From Umbelopsis ramanniana AG (Eukaryota; Mucoromycota; Umbelopsidomycetes; Umbelopsidales; Umbelopsidaceae): a stretch of 64,000 bases of DNA. Below are positions 1 through 11,802 of this stretch, piece by piece (the first letter of the stretch is position 1; every line of letters begins with the position of its first letter). A program made the translations under genes and the position numbers. Below the pieces are notes generated by a model. The model saw only the letters and a list, made by a program, of their open reading frames with translations, did not search any database and had not been told where the DNA came from. The stretch spans positions 246,002 to 310,001 of the forward strand of contig NW_026252109.1 in assembly GCF_025399195.1 (NCBI RefSeq). The letters are read 5' to 3'.

Positions 1-1
1 G

Positions 2-325
2 CACGAATTCAGGGAAGGAAAGAGCAGCAGTGGTCAGCTGCCGTTGGTGTACGCTCGACAACGCCGGAGTCAAGCCAAGGGTCACTATTTCTTCTGGGGA
101 GGGTTCGTTTGTCCCATTATTTGGGTAATTGGAGCTTGGTATCTGGAAAAAACCGCCAGTTCAGCTGACGACAAATGGAGAAGGAGGTGTAGTCGGGCCG
201 CCATGTTAACCACTGTTCTGAGTGTATGCTGCCTCCTTGTTTTCTTTGTCGTTCACCCTTCTATATTTGTTCCCCGCATGTCGTTCAAGCCACCTACTGG
301 AACCACCGTCTTTGGATCGGATTAA
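2..325 (+). CDS. C-terminal part of an unidentified membrane protein (5' end outside window)
   Basis: The frame is open from the left edge of the window and stops at 325, so only about 107 C-terminal residues are visible. They contain a hydrophobic, aromatic-rich segment (GHYFFWGGFVCPIIWVIGAW), a basic cluster (KWRRRCSRA), and a second hydrophobic helix (LTTVLSVCCLLVFFVV). This suggests a two-helix membrane-anchored tail. I do not recognise the family, and upstream exons are needed to name it. An AATAAA-like element lies about 145 nt after the stop, near position 470. Confidence 0.6.
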   Translation, partial: HEFREGKSSSGQLPLVYARQRRSQAKGHYFFWGGFVCPIIWVIGAWYLEKTASSADDKWRRRCSRAAMLTTVLSVCCLLVFFVVHPSIFVPRMSFKPPTGTTVFGSD

Positions 326-613
326 CAACCTCTTCTTCAAAAAGCTCATCCATTATTCCCTTCGACAATAATCCCGGAAGAGGCTTATCATCCCATTTTG
401 TTGTGTTTGTCCTCAGTCATCTGATTTTATTTTTTGTTCTTCAGAGAAAATGATGCAACCAAACCCAATAGAATAAAAAACGAAATTTAATTCAAAGAAA
501 AAAAAATGATGCATGTGGTGACTTCTTTGTGGGACGACATGAACCATTTCCGCTTGCAATACCTTGTCGTGCAACCATATGGATAAAGTAAAATGCTCAG
601 TACATTTGGGAAT

Positions 614-2267
614 CTACTCTTGCTTAGTAGGCACTTGTACAATCGGAGGAGCTTCCATGTTTTCTCCCAAGTTGATGAGAGCAGCGATGGCACCGGCCAC
701 CATGAGAATAAGGGCAACGGATGTCCAAAACAAAAGTTGGAAATCACTGGAGATATCTTCTACTTGGCATGAATCGCCGAGGAACTTGGTTGAATTGCAT
801 GTACAGGCATAACATTGAGTATCGACTACAGCGCCACAAGAACCTCGTCCGCTACAATGGTCAGTTTCGTTTTCGCAGGTTGCGATGTCCTTGAAGCACG
901 TGTCGGGAGCGGCCGCAGAAGCAGCAGGTGGTGCACGCTTTTGGAAACGGCTCTTGACAGTGGGGGAGAGAACAAACGTGGAGAAGGCATATTCATCGTT
1001 CTCGTATGCTTGTTCAAAATCTGGGATCAGCGTCTGATGGGGCAGCCCAGTTAGCCAGTCTTCTTCAATGGAAAAAAAAAAAGTACTTTTGGCTTCAGCC
1101 AGCATACCTTTGCGAATAGGTCCTTCAACACCGCCTGTGCGGTTGCGTATTGTTCGGAAGAAACACCGTGCGTAGCCAACAGACCCTGTAAGGGTAAATG
1201 TACCGCAATTAATCCGAAACAGCTCAATGAAATGATGTGCTCAGCACCATGTAACCTACCTCTAAGCTGGTCATGTGGATGGTCAGGTAATCGGTTTTGT
1301 GCTTAACGGAGTCTGCCCTAGCCAAAACGAAGTCCTTGACGGTATTTTGCACATGCTCGATTTCTGCAACAAAGGTTTTGTCCGCCTGATTAAACCCGAT
1401 ACGAATAACGCCGCCATATTAGTGCCCTTTGCTCAGTCATTTTCTTTGAATTTTGGCGTACAACTTACATCATTGCTCATGTCGAACACACCAACATTGA
1501 TCTCGGGATAAGCAATCTTGAAGCGTTCGAATGCTTCGTCATCATCAGCGACATAGATCTGAGATCGGCTGATTTAGCGCCATGAAAGCATCTGTCCGCA
1601 GGATGAGAATTGAAACCTACCTCCTCGCCATCGAAGAAACGAGTAACGCCATCTTCTCTAAATGAAGATCGTTGGATCTGATAGTTGTTGTGATCAGACA
1701 TCAAAGCGACAAAATCTTCAGAGCGATCGTCTCTGACAGTCAATGTAGGGTTGTAGGTGGGCAAAATAGCTGGAACGAGGTGTCAGCATTTTTCGGTAAA
1801 AACCCCCCCCCACGTGGGACAAATGAAATGGATAACCGTATCGGCTACAAACCTTGGCTGTCACGTACACCTCCAACAGAGATAAACATGCTTCCCTTCA
1901 ACTTGGAGAACAAGTTGGAACGGTCAAGTGCGGGCGATGAGGCAAGGACGTCGTTGACCAAGCTGAATGTATTTTTGGCGTCTTGAACATTGACGGTATG
2001 TCTATCTGACGTGCCCAGGATGTGTGAAAGTAGGGTAGCGAAAGATGCGAAGCTGGTCTCTGGAACGGCTACGTTAGGCTGTATTTGATTGGCGGCATTC
2101 TTTTCAGACACAATATAGACGGTTGAATGAGCTATTGTTGGGCGTGAAAAAACACGAGTTAGTTTAAACAGTGGTTGAATAGTCATGGAATCAGTACGAT
2201 ATATACCAAGAGCCATAGAACATATTGACAGCGTGGACGCTGCAATGGCTACCAATGATAATCTCAT
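614..2267 (-). CDS. DUF3844 / Vps3844-type ER membrane protein
   Basis: Seven coding exons on the minus strand: 2207-2267, 1853-2131, 1621-1769, 1469-1558, 1260-1385, 1108-1185, 614-1033, giving about 400 aa. The N-terminus (MRLSLVAIAAS...) is a signal peptide. The C-terminus has a cysteine-rich EGF-like block (CENETDHCSGRGSC then CYACTC) followed by one transmembrane helix (LLFWTSVALILMVAGAIAAL). This arrangement matches the fungal DUF3844 family, named Vps3844 C-terminal domain. Such proteins have a large lumenal domain and a short cytosolic tail. The first intron (2132-2206) is 75 nt and stop-free in frame. It is called an intron because it has a GTATAT donor, an AACTAAC branch site and a TAG acceptor. 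Family membership is fairly secure, and the molecular function is not established. Confidence 0.8.
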
Positions 2268-2694
2268 TTTCCACTGCTAAAACACGACAGACAATACGCT
2301 GGGTTGGCATGAAGTCCTACCTCCCCGCAAGTGCATGTCATCAAGTTTCGCTGATCCAAATAATATTTACACTAGCCAATCAAGTGTGCCATAGCTGTCA
2401 AAAGTCGTTCATCGTTTTCATCTATGAAACACGTCCATCAAGCTAAAAATATATTTAATATAAGCTGCGGTTCAAGCAATTAGTGTACCATGTCATAAGA
2501 TGTGCTTTTAGGCCTTATCTTTCGGTCAAAAGAAGCACTGACTCACTGGTTTAAATTCATTGACGTTGGCCACTCTCTAGTGGTTCAATCATATCATTCT
2601 TTGACTTAATTTCTGCAGTGCTTTATTATACATGAATGCTTGACTGCGGTTTACTAATTATTCAATATTAAGATTCAATAGCTACAATTACAAA
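2268..2694. other. Intergenic spacer without a supported gene
   Basis: This 427-bp AT-rich stretch lies between the start of the DUF3844 gene and the stop of the Tcp11-family gene, both on the minus strand. It must hold the promoter of the former and the 3' end of the latter. I see no coding exon or RNA gene. Confidence 0.5.
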
Positions 2695-5614
2695 TTACAC
2701 AGTACGTGTTATATCACCAATGATCTCGTCGTACCAACGTGCATATACATCTCGGTTATGACGAGCAAGAATAAACATCTTGAAGCTCAACTTCTCCAGT
2801 TTGCTGCGAACCAGACCAAAACCATAACTGTTGAGGGTTTCATTGCTGCTGAATTGACTATGCTGTAAATGGGACCGAATGATGGAGAGAAGCCGTCGGG
2901 AAAGTAGTGAATACACGGTGTCCTTATAAGACAGTGTCTTCGCGACCATGGTACGAATAAGTTTCTGTTTGTCTTCAGGCAATTCTTCAAAATTCACATC
3001 CGATAGCTCCTGAATGCTCTGAATAACTTGCAGCGATAAATTCTCGACAGTGGTGTCCTTTGCTTCCAAGAGAACAAATAATTTGTCTCGAAGAACTTTC
3101 ATGGCTGAGCTTGACGTTCGGTGTCGATTCGATTCATCCGTAGACGAAAAGTTCTTTGTCAGCATTAGCAATGCTGCGACTATAGTGATGGCTTGTGCCT
3201 CATTTTGGTAGCCAGTTATGCGCTCGACATCCAAAAGCAAGGTCTCAGGACAAGTGTCTGGCAATAGAGCTTCGCTAGATGAAAGGAGAGACGCCAGGGC
3301 TTCGTTGTAGATGTCTGTAAATTTGATGTTGCTTTCAGCATCCTCTACGCCTTCCGGATTACGTTGACCTGCGATCCCTTGGAGGGATGAACTAGCTGTT
3401 CTCAACCAATCTCGCGTTTTAACAAGCCCAATTTTGCCATTCATGAGTGCTGTTGAAAACTTTTCCCTTTCATATTCAATACTGATATCTTTCAAATAGG
3501 GTCGAAGGGCTTGAATTCGATAGTTGGCCAGATCCAAATTCATTTGATCCAGCAGCTCCAAAATAGCTCGGAATGTATCAGCAAGATCGCCAGCACTGGA
3601 GATGGCATGAACAGCGTCGTCTCGTACTGGGGCACACAGTTTCTCCATGGTGCGTATAACAAAGTGGACGGTATTATCTACGTTGTACGTTTCGGCGTTG
3701 ATCTGTTGAGCAATGAGAGCCAAATCCAGAGTGTCGTTCACATCCTGATGAATCTTTGAGGTGGCTGGAGCTAGTGACAATAATCGCTAAGAAGAAGGGC
3801 CCTTAGTTTCAGAGTGGCGTGTTGGTTGGTCAAATAGTCACCAATCCTTACCTGTTTCATATCTCCAACAAGGCCAGGGATCCATCTCTGATAATTTTTG
3901 TTGGCAAAATCTTCTCGCATAGAATCAAAGAACGCTTTGGTGGCAATGTCTCTCACTTGATCCACAAGTTCGGACTTGCCATTCTTCTCGAGTTTGAAGT
4001 CGGGGTTCATAACGACTTCGTGGGCCAGCTGTTCATTAGTAATCCCAACGGCTGGCGAAAAGCTACCAAGTATTCTAGCAAGATCATCACTATGGGATGA
4101 TGTGTGGCTGGCGGAAGACTCGGAGGTGGTGGCTGCTTGATGAGCCTTCTCGGCTCTTGGCGTAGGTGACGATGGAATGCTTAGAACAGAATCGGCGCGT
4201 TCACGTTGAGAACGCTTCTGAGCTTCTTCTCTAGCCAATTCGATGGTCTTTTTGGCGGTGTCAAGCTTTTGCTGTGCCTGCGGTCCACCGACTTTGAGTA
4301 GCTTTTGCGATATTTGCAGTTGTTGTTCGTCGAGCTGAGACCGTATCTCACTGGCATTGTCGGCTTCTTTACCAAGCGTGTCCCAGAGTCGCTCCAATTC
4401 AATGTAATGTGTAATTAAATTATCCACCAGTTTTTCAACATCTTTTGACTTCCAAGCTTCGAACAGTGCGTAATACGAGTTCCAACAGTCTTCAAAAGCG
4501 TACCACTTTGAGTCAAACTTATTGGTATGGGCAGCCTCTAGCCATTCTTGAAATGCGTGCAATAGCGTTTTTGCAGCTTGCAGCAATGACTGAATGTCAG
4601 AATCGAAGGGTTGAATGGAAGACATGAATAAGAAAGAAGGCGAGACATGATGAAGTTTAGTGATTATATTAGGAATCCCCCAAAAAAATAAACCCTCAAA
4701 CAGCCTAGAAGGTTCCTGGGACAGTCACCTGGGCTGCATCAACACACAACATACCTGCTCCTGTTTGCTTTCAATATCAAGTAAAATAGCGCTGGGGCTC
4801 GATACTGTCATGAAGGCAGTCAAAAAGGTACGAGCCTTCCTCTTATCCACTTTTGTCTGGCCTTGAGCCAACACCGTCCCAGCGGCTGTAATTAATTCAG
4901 GGTCTTTCAATTTACCGACCAGTTCTTGAAAATCCTGTTTCTCGACCCGCTTGAGTCGAAATTTTCGAAATACTTGGATAGCTATTTGCAATCGCTTGTA
5001 AGCCTGCAATGGTAGACTTGTCATAGGAGCCAATTGGTCATGAGGCAATATTAATTTTTGCTTCATAAGCTGACTCTTGCTTCTTCGTTGGAGTGCCATC
5101 CTTCTCTTCTCACTTTTAAGGAGTTTTTGGTCAATGGCTCTCCGCCTGCTCTCTGGTAAAAAATTCAGGTGTAACAATGAAGCAGAGTGAGCGAACGTCT
5201 GTGAGATAAAGAAATCGAAGCATAGATATTACCTTGGATAGCCATGTCATTCAACCGATGTTGTTTTGCTCTCAACTTTGCCCGTTCAACCATCTCTCGA
5301 CTTGACAACCGCAGCTTCTCCAACCGAGCCGTTCGTTTTCTCTCAGCCGCTAAGAGGTTTTGCTCGATGGTGACTCGGCGCAGTTCATTTTTCTCTTTAG
5401 CATTATGAGCGACCATCTGAGCTTGAAGAAACCGCTGCGATAACTTTTCTCTTCGAGCATGAAGGAAAGCATCTCTTTTCAGCTGAGCCTCGGCCGCTGC
5501 ATCTACCAGGCGTGGATAATTGGGAAAGCGCTGGGCTAAATGAAAGGGTTTGCCTGAGGATTTGGACAGCGAATAAGCATCGATTGTATAGAAACCACTG
5601 TTGCTCCTCTCCAT
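2695..5614 (-). CDS. Tcp11 (T-complex protein 11) family protein
   Basis: Four coding exons: 5233-5614, 4755-5152, 3852-4589 and 2695-3786, joined in phase to about 869 aa. The first about 250 residues are a highly charged, coiled-coil-like region rich in Arg, Lys and Glu. The rest is helical and matches the Tcp11 pattern, for example KARTFLTAFM, KTLLHAFQEWL and a long helical C-terminus. In budding yeast the Tcp11 relative is Sok1, linked to cAMP/PKA signalling, and animal members act in sperm signalling. The start is taken at MERSNSGFYTIDAYSL. An acceptor-like CAG a few bases upstream suggests a 5' UTR intron. Family assignment is by remembered motif pattern. Confidence 0.85.
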
Positions 5615-6085
5615 GATAAAGCGACCCTGTAAACCAAAAATGATAAGCAAAGAAAGCAAAAGGATATTCAGAATGGATGGGATGTCTTAAGTCACGGTTA
5701 TTATCCCGTGACGGAATTGATTAACCCACCCCCCCCCCCCGAATTTGGATACCAACGGATTGCACAATAGGGAAGAGCCATAACAACAGCTGCCTCTTAT
5801 CTTGACTTTCATGACAGGCTTTGTTTTTATCAAGGTATCCACTTTGCTTCAGAGTGGGGTTCAATTTCATTTGAGTTTTAACTATATCTTTTTGCCCTTT
5901 TTTTTGTTTAGGCCGGCATATTGTTTCACACCTGATACACATTATTGGATGGGAGAATATGAAGATGTATAATGAAACATATGTGGTAATACTATACAAT
6001 GAGAAGTAAGGAAAAAAAATGAAGCTCGGAAAGTACAATGGTAATATAAATTCACGGTGGATACCATGCAAGCATGACCTATCCA
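5615..6085. other. Intergenic spacer with C tract
   Basis: This 471-bp spacer lies between the Tcp11-family start and the stop of the proline-rich gene, both on the minus strand. It carries a near-pure C tract at about 5727-5740 and A/T runs. No gene is supported. Confidence 0.45.
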
Positions 6086-7441
6086 TTAGCGTCGAGCCGA
6101 ACAAATCCACATAAACAATCGCCACAGGGCACCTATGCCTGCAAGGGAGGCTACAGCGATACCACCATAAAACAAACCATCGTACAACACTGTATTGCAA
6201 GCACTACAGATGCCTGTGAAATGGGTCGAATCACATGCAGGACAGGACTGAACAGCAACTTTTGCATATACAATCATAGCTATGCCTGCAGCTACGAATC
6301 CCAGGGATATCAGCATGCAGAAACATGAACAGCAGGTCATGGCTGGACAATAACAGCAGCAACCAGATGATGATTGTCTCGGTGGTTTATAGGCCTGCGG
6401 AGGGGGTGGGGGTGGCATGACATAGGGTTGAGGCACTGGAGGGCGTGGTGGAGGAGGAGCACTATAATATTGGTTAGGTGTGGGGGTCGATTTAGCAACG
6501 GGGCGTGGTTGGGGTTTTGGCTGTGGACGGCCGCGTGAACCGGGTAAATATCCATCACGGTCAGGCCGCAGATAGGAAGGCGGGGCAACCGAAGGGTATC
6601 CTGCTTCTAAATATTGAGGCTCAGGTTGAGGTTGCTGGGGAACGACATTAGATTGATACGTTGGTCTTCTGTTCGACGCATCTGCCATTTCTATCATATT
6701 TCCTTCCGCTGTAGGTTGGCCCTGATTGGCAATACTGGCTTCCCTCTCAGACTGCTTCCATTCATCCAACGGAATAGCATGTGGATCATAGTACCCTTTT
6801 TCTTTTGCTTCGTTGCCAACCGCCATCAGAGCTGCCCCTGACGCTGCACCCACAGCTGCTGCCGTGTTTCCTCCCATTAAACCATCATACGAACTTTCTC
6901 GTCGAGAATACGATTGTGAGTTAGCATTGGAATGACCACTGCTCCTGGTGTACGCGGAATTATTGGTGCGGACGGTAACTTGATCGTCAGCTTGATGGGG
7001 TGGGTTTGCATACGGTTGTGGAACAGGGAATGCCCCGACAGCAGGTGCCAAGTCATTATTACTGTACGGAGGATAAGTTGGAGTTGTCATTGGCTGAGTT
7101 GACGTTCTTCGGGGGCGCGGAGGGGGATATTGTCCTGCATAGGGATCAGCTTCTAATTGACCAGCGGTATCGAACGAGGCCGTGGAAGGCAATGTATGAG
7201 GCGGATCATAAGGTGTAAAAAATTCCTGGTCGTTGTATTCATTGGGATTTTCGCTACGGTACGACTGCGTCATGGCATGAGAATAGTTGCTATTTGCGGA
7301 AGGAGTGTGGGTGTTGGACGGTGTGAAAGCAGTTTGGTAGGAAGACTGTCGGTTTGAACTGGCATCGTCCGGAAACCGCCTTGGTTGAGGATCTTGTTGG
7401 TAATTCGACCCAGCTGGAGCAAAGTAATCTTGATGGGACAT
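6086..7441 (-). CDS. Proline/Gln/Tyr-rich protein with Cys-rich two-helix membrane tail
   Basis: A single open exon encodes about 451 aa. The start is the ATG at 7441 (MSHQDYFAPAG), just downstream of a TTGCTGCAG acceptor-like sequence, so a 5' UTR intron is likely. Residues 1 to about 350 are low complexity and probably disordered, rich in Pro, Gln, Ser, Asn and Tyr, with a short Ala/Gly-rich patch (NTAAAVGAASGAALMAVGNE). The C-terminus has a dense Cys cluster (SGCCCYCPAMTCCSCFC), a hydrophobic helix, a CPAC/CSAC pair suggesting metal binding or disulfides, and a second hydrophobic helix. The Cys cluster next to a helix suggests palmitoylation, which is inference. I do not recognise a named family. 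Confidence 0.75.
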   Translation of the reverse strand: MSHQDYFAPAGSNYQQDPQPRRFPDDASSNRQSSYQTAFTPSNTHTPSANSNYSHAMTQSYRSENPNEYNDQEFFTPYDPPHTLPSTASFDTAGQLEADPYAGQYPPPRPRRTSTQPMTTPTYPPYSNNDLAPAVGAFPVPQPYANPPHQADDQVTVRTNNSAYTRSSGHSNANSQSYSRRESSYDGLMGGNTAAAVGAASGAALMAVGNEAKEKGYYDPHAIPLDEWKQSEREASIANQGQPTAEGNMIEMADASNRRPTYQSNVVPQQPQPEPQYLEAGYPSVAPPSYLRPDRDGYLPGSRGRPQPKPQPRPVAKSTPTPNQYYSAPPPPRPPVPQPYVMPPPPPPQAYKPPRQSSSGCCCYCPAMTCCSCFCMLISLGFVAAGIAMIVYAKVAVQSCPACDSTHFTGICSACNTVLYDGLFYGGIAVASLAGIGALWRLFMWICSARR

Positions 7442-8225
7442 GGTAGCCTGCAGCAAGAAGATGGGACAAATTCAAACAGTAAAATAAGCCCCCGAGGGAG
7501 AAGTGCGTGAGGAAGAAAAAATGAAGGCGACCAAAACGGTAACACAATCATAACAATAGAGCTCTGAGACCAAGATCATGATTCGAGACATTGAGCTATA
7601 AATATAAGCAAGATGTATGGACCAAAGCAAGTCTTCACATGTAAGCTTTGGCGGTCGTTGCGACTTGCTGTAGAAAACCGCTGCCAGTCAACGGCTGGAA
7701 CAGGTGAAAATACGCTAGGCACAACGAGCGCATGTAGGTACAAAGTTGCTTCGAAATCAAATAGCGCCCTTGCCAAACTTCCTTACACTTTCTATCGCTT
7801 TTTGAACCCCTTCACACTGTCTTTTAATAATTTGATGTACTTTTAATCTCGGGTTTTTGGCTCAACTTGAAAAAAAATGGGTCTGTCGTTGATGACGGTT
7901 TTTCAAGCCAATGTCAATTTTACACGCACAACGGAAACTTTCTCCGTGATGATACAAATCATGCGCATAGGGACCACTGAATAGGTCAAATTTAATGAAC
8001 AACTTTAATTAATAAATTGCAACAGTTGTCAATCAGAAACAAGGGTGACGCAAAAGATTTTTGCTTTTTTACATTTTTTGTGCCAAAGGGGGGCATCGAT
8101 TCAGCTTTTCGTTTTCATACCATCCACTTCCGCTTAGCCCTGTTGACGTCCTTTCCAGCTAGGATACGTTTGTCCTTTGGCTTTGTTACCCCCCATACCT
8201 ACCATTAATACTACCAGCCAGCCAT
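7442..8225. promoter_or_regulatory. Divergent intergenic region (proline-rich gene / Rab-GAP gene)
   Basis: A 784-bp region lies between two divergent start codons and so holds both promoters and 5' leaders. A TATA-like stretch (ATAAATATAAG) occurs at about 7599-7611, and pyrimidine-rich leader sequence precedes the ATG at 8226. No coding exon is supported. Confidence 0.5.
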
Positions 8226-10785
8226 ATGAAGGCAGAAACCATAGCTTACGAAACCCCTACTTCTTCGACTTCAGGCTCTCCGTCAGCTAGCCCATCTGCT
8301 GGCTCTGTGGAACTATCAACTGATGCGGAAGTCAACAAACATCAGCCTGAAGCAGCCAATTCAGACACCGATGCACACACACCAGCGACCATGGATGATC
8401 AAAGCAGAGACAGCAGCGATGAATATGATAATGTATCCTTTCAAGAAGACTCGCCAAATAGTGTGGCTTCCGATAGTGACGGTGATTTTGAATCTGCTGT
8501 AGAAGATGGTAACGAAAAAAGTGACGATAACAGGATCAAAATTTTGCCATGCAAAGATAATAACAATACCAACTCTATAGGCAAAGAGAAAACAGTAACC
8601 AGTACTTCCATAAGATCCTCAACCGACATGGTAGGCGATGTGAGATCGTCCTTGTCCTCCATATGCGAGCCACTCAACGAGTCAGACGACGGTCTTTCGG
8701 CCGAGACCAACACCACTATCAGTTCATCAATCTCCTCACCCACGGAGCCTTACAAAACGGGAAGTAACATGGAGTACGGCAATGACGATGATATGGTTGA
8801 GGATGATTTGAGTATAAACGATCGTTCGCGTAAAACGGCCAGTGTACCCGTGTTTCGAATGGAGTTATCGCGAGTGAGTTTGGAAGGTATATCTCTTCCG
8901 TCAGATTGTAGGAAGCAGCGTTTGCAGGAAGAGGACAAAAAATCCAGAGGATTTGCCAAGCGCTTTAGCTTCCCGATCAATCCCTTTGCAAGATCGGCGT
9001 CCCCTGCCACTCCTGAAACCGTCTCACCCCAGCGACCTTCTGAGGTACTTCAACATCGCTTTAGTCAATTGTCTAAGGACAAAAAAAAAGCAAGGGAGTC
9101 GATCACTTCTATTGTGAGTCTCAGGGATATGCTAGCGCAAACTGGAAAATCTTCAGAAGAACAGCATACTATCGTTATCCAAGAACTGGATAAGCTAAAA
9201 CATGAAATAGAGGTAGAGAAGGATGACGAGCCTAACTGGGGTAAGCATAACAGGAATGGGACGTTCGATGGGACACATGCTGATTACTGCGTTTTTACAG
9301 ACTTTTGGGCATCTGTTTTGGTTGATTATGAAAAAATATCGAAATCGAATGCAAAGCAACTTTCACAACACATCAGACTAGGAATACCGTTTTCATTACG
9401 CGGCATGATGTGGCAATTGTTTTCCGGATCAAAAGACGATGCGTTAGAGGAGCAGTATCGAGAATTGTTGAATGAAACCAGTACCCACGAGAAACTTATT
9501 CAAAGAGATCTGGCAAGAACGTTCCCTGGTCACGACTATTTTAAAGAGCGAGGGGGGGATGGCCAAGAAGGACTGTTTAACGTCGTCAAGGCTTATAGCT
9601 TGTACGATCCAGAGGTCGGCTACTGCCAGGGTCTCGCGTTTGTTGTTGGCCCCTTGTTACTGAACGTGAGTATCTTAAATGCCAGTTTATGTTGCGACTT
9701 TGCATCTAACTGCTCCACCCACTGTTATTTTAGATGCCTGATGAAGAAGCTTTTTGTGTTCTGGTACAGTTGATGGGCAAGTATGGGCTACGGGGACATT
9801 TCACTCCACAAATGGAACAGTTACATCGAAGATTATACCAGTTTGAGCAGTTACTACTGGAGAAACTGCCACGAATACACCGATATCTAGATGAGCAAGG
9901 CATTCGCTCTACGATGTATGCGTCACAGTGGTTTATGACGCTATTCGCCTACAAGTTTCCACTCGAACTTGTCTTCCGGATATTTGATATCATCTTAGCC
10001 GAAGGCATAGATTCCATCTTCCAATTTGCCTTAGCGGTTTTGCAGAGCAACGAGAAGGTTATACTTAGTCTGGAGTTTGAGGCACTACTAGATTTTCTGA
10101 AGAACGGCTTGTTTGCCGAATATCAGGTATGGATGCATGCCTGACTCCCCACTGTATGGAAAGCTGTATAATGACAGTAAATGATTGTAGAATGACGATC
10201 GGAGACTCGTGCAAGATGCATGCGCTATCTCTATCAACCCTCGGAAATTGAAGCAATACGGTCGGCAGCACGATACCTTGATTGTGAAAGAACAACAAAT
10301 GAATGAAAGGGAAGAATCGCTACGACAGTCGAATAGAGAAATGATGGAGACTATCAAGCGATTGGAGATTTCACTTCAGAAGCTACAAGAAGAGCACCAG
10401 CATGTCGCAGCGCAGGTCATAACGTCAAAAGTCGAACTAGCTCAGCTGGATGCTAGTAACAGCGAGCTCCGTAAAACGAATGCAGAGCTACGACGGCAGA
10501 TTGATACTCTACCAGCCGAGATCGAAAGTCAGTGGAGGACAGAGTTTGACGAGCTTTGCCAGCAAAATTCTGACCTCGTGCAGAAAAACTCTGCTTTGGA
10601 AGATTCCCTCATGGTAGGTGGTTTTTCTGATATTGGTTCCTGAGATTGCTTCAGCCTATTGATGTATGACTACTGGTTAGACGCAAGAAGGCGTTGTTAT
10701 AGATCTGAAGATGAGGTATGCTGAATGCGAGAACGAAAAAGAGGCTCTTCAGTGCCAGTTGAATGAGTTGAAGAAGATAATATGA
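8226..10785 (+). CDS. TBC-domain Rab GTPase-activating protein (Gyp5/EVI5-like)
   Basis: Four exons: 8226-9665, 9734-10126, 10191-10613 and 10681-10785, giving about 786 aa. The first about 370 residues are acidic and Ser-rich. The TBC domain follows at about 375-600. It carries both catalytic fingers: the arginine finger in IQRDLAR (IxxDxxR) and the glutamine finger in VGYCQGL (YxQ). It continues through YASQWFMTLFAYKFPLELVFRIFDI. The C-terminus is a predicted coiled coil (KEQQMNEREESLRQSNREMM). These enzymes stimulate GTP hydrolysis on Rab/Ypt proteins in membrane traffic. The Gyp5/EVI5 grouping rests on the TBC plus C-terminal coiled-coil layout, and the Rab partner is unknown. Confidence 0.9.
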
Positions 10786-10834
10786 ATAATCTGTACTTGT
10801 AAATACGTTGTTTCATTCAAGCTTGCACTTGCAT

Positions 10835-10840
10835 AATAAA
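10835..10840 (+). terminator. Poly(A) signal AATAAA of the Rab-GAP gene
   Basis: AATAAA lies 50 nt after the TGA of the TBC gene and before the start of the next gene on the same strand. Confidence 0.5.
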
Positions 10841-10965
10841 ATACAAAAATTCCATTCCGACTTCTAAGGGACTTGCCTACCGTCAATACGCACAACTTTC
10901 AACCCGAGTTTTGTTGTGAAATACATCCCCTTCTGCAACAGCCAAAGACGTTGACGCCATTTGGA

Positions 10966-11509
10966 ATGGGCGGCAGATATTATTGTGATTACTGTGATTG
11001 CACGTTTCCTGACAATGCAGCCAACAGGAAAAATCACATGGATGGAAGTGTGCATCAACAGAACAAGAGAATGTATTATGCAGAAAATCGAAGTAAGCTT
11101 ACTTTTTCTAATTATCTGCAAATGACTCTTTCCCTCACTAACACGCAACTTAGGTCTAGCTGATATCATTGAAGAATCGCGAACGAAACCACCGTGTAAG
11201 CAGTTCATGCAGAACCAATTTTGCGAATATGGACCAAACTGCAGATACTCGCACATTATGTTTGACAGATTTACTGGTATGAACTGTGCCGCATGATGAA
11301 AGCCATACACCGACCCATATTGATCCATCATTGTGGTCTTCTTTTTAGGTCAACCTATCCTTCCAACTCAGACGATACCTGCGTCAAAACCTCAACCTTC
11401 AGTACGATACGAGCTTCCAAAAGGCTGGAAGGCAAGAGAGCTGACGCCTTCATTGAAACCACCGCCGAGAAAGGGTTATGACTGGACTCAAGTTGGCCAT
11501 TGGGGCTAA
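10966..11509 (+). CDS. ZMAT5: U11/U12 snRNP 20K protein (ZMAT5 homologue)
   Basis: Three exons: 10966-11092, 11154-11276 and 11349-11509, giving about 136 aa. The N-terminus MGGRYYCDYCDCTF followed by NRKNHMDGSVH is a U1-type C2H2 zinc finger. A CCCH finger follows, with C-x7-C-x5-C-x3-H spacing (C in KPPCKQF, then FCEYGPNCRYSH). The C-terminus ends in a short Pro-rich tail finishing GHWG. This order and length match ZMAT5, a subunit of the U11/U12 di-snRNP that recognises minor (U12-type) introns. The gene sits only 180 bp after the Rab-GAP stop. Its presence implies that this fungus keeps a minor spliceosome. Confidence 0.88.
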
Positions 11510-11802
11510 ATAGAAGCCTAACGAGAGTGCCGTATGCCTCATTACTGACCTATTAGCTGGGCTACCAACTGACGCACGCACTGTCGCACATCCATGACCC
11601 ACAAGAATGCTAGCAAGTCAATTCATTGACCAATTGAACGCTTAATGATGCGCTTGCTTCCTTGTGAGGAGACACTCACTGTACATACATACACACACCA
11701 TCATAATTAATAAAGCCAGCTCATATTTCTGCATGGGCTATAAACTTCCGCGCAAACACAGTGATTGTAAGAACTTTTTATTATACATGTAATTAGTGTA
11801 TT

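Noticed and set aside
5630..5675. ATATCCTTTT on the minus strand upstream of the Tcp11-family start, resembling a U12-type donor
   Set aside because: The distance to any acceptor is only about 45 nt and no TTCCTTAAC branch site is present, so it is more likely chance within a leader.
9472..9663. Small plus-strand frame overlapping the TBC domain
   Set aside because: It is a shadow frame of the Rab-GAP exon, which has full TBC catalytic motifs.
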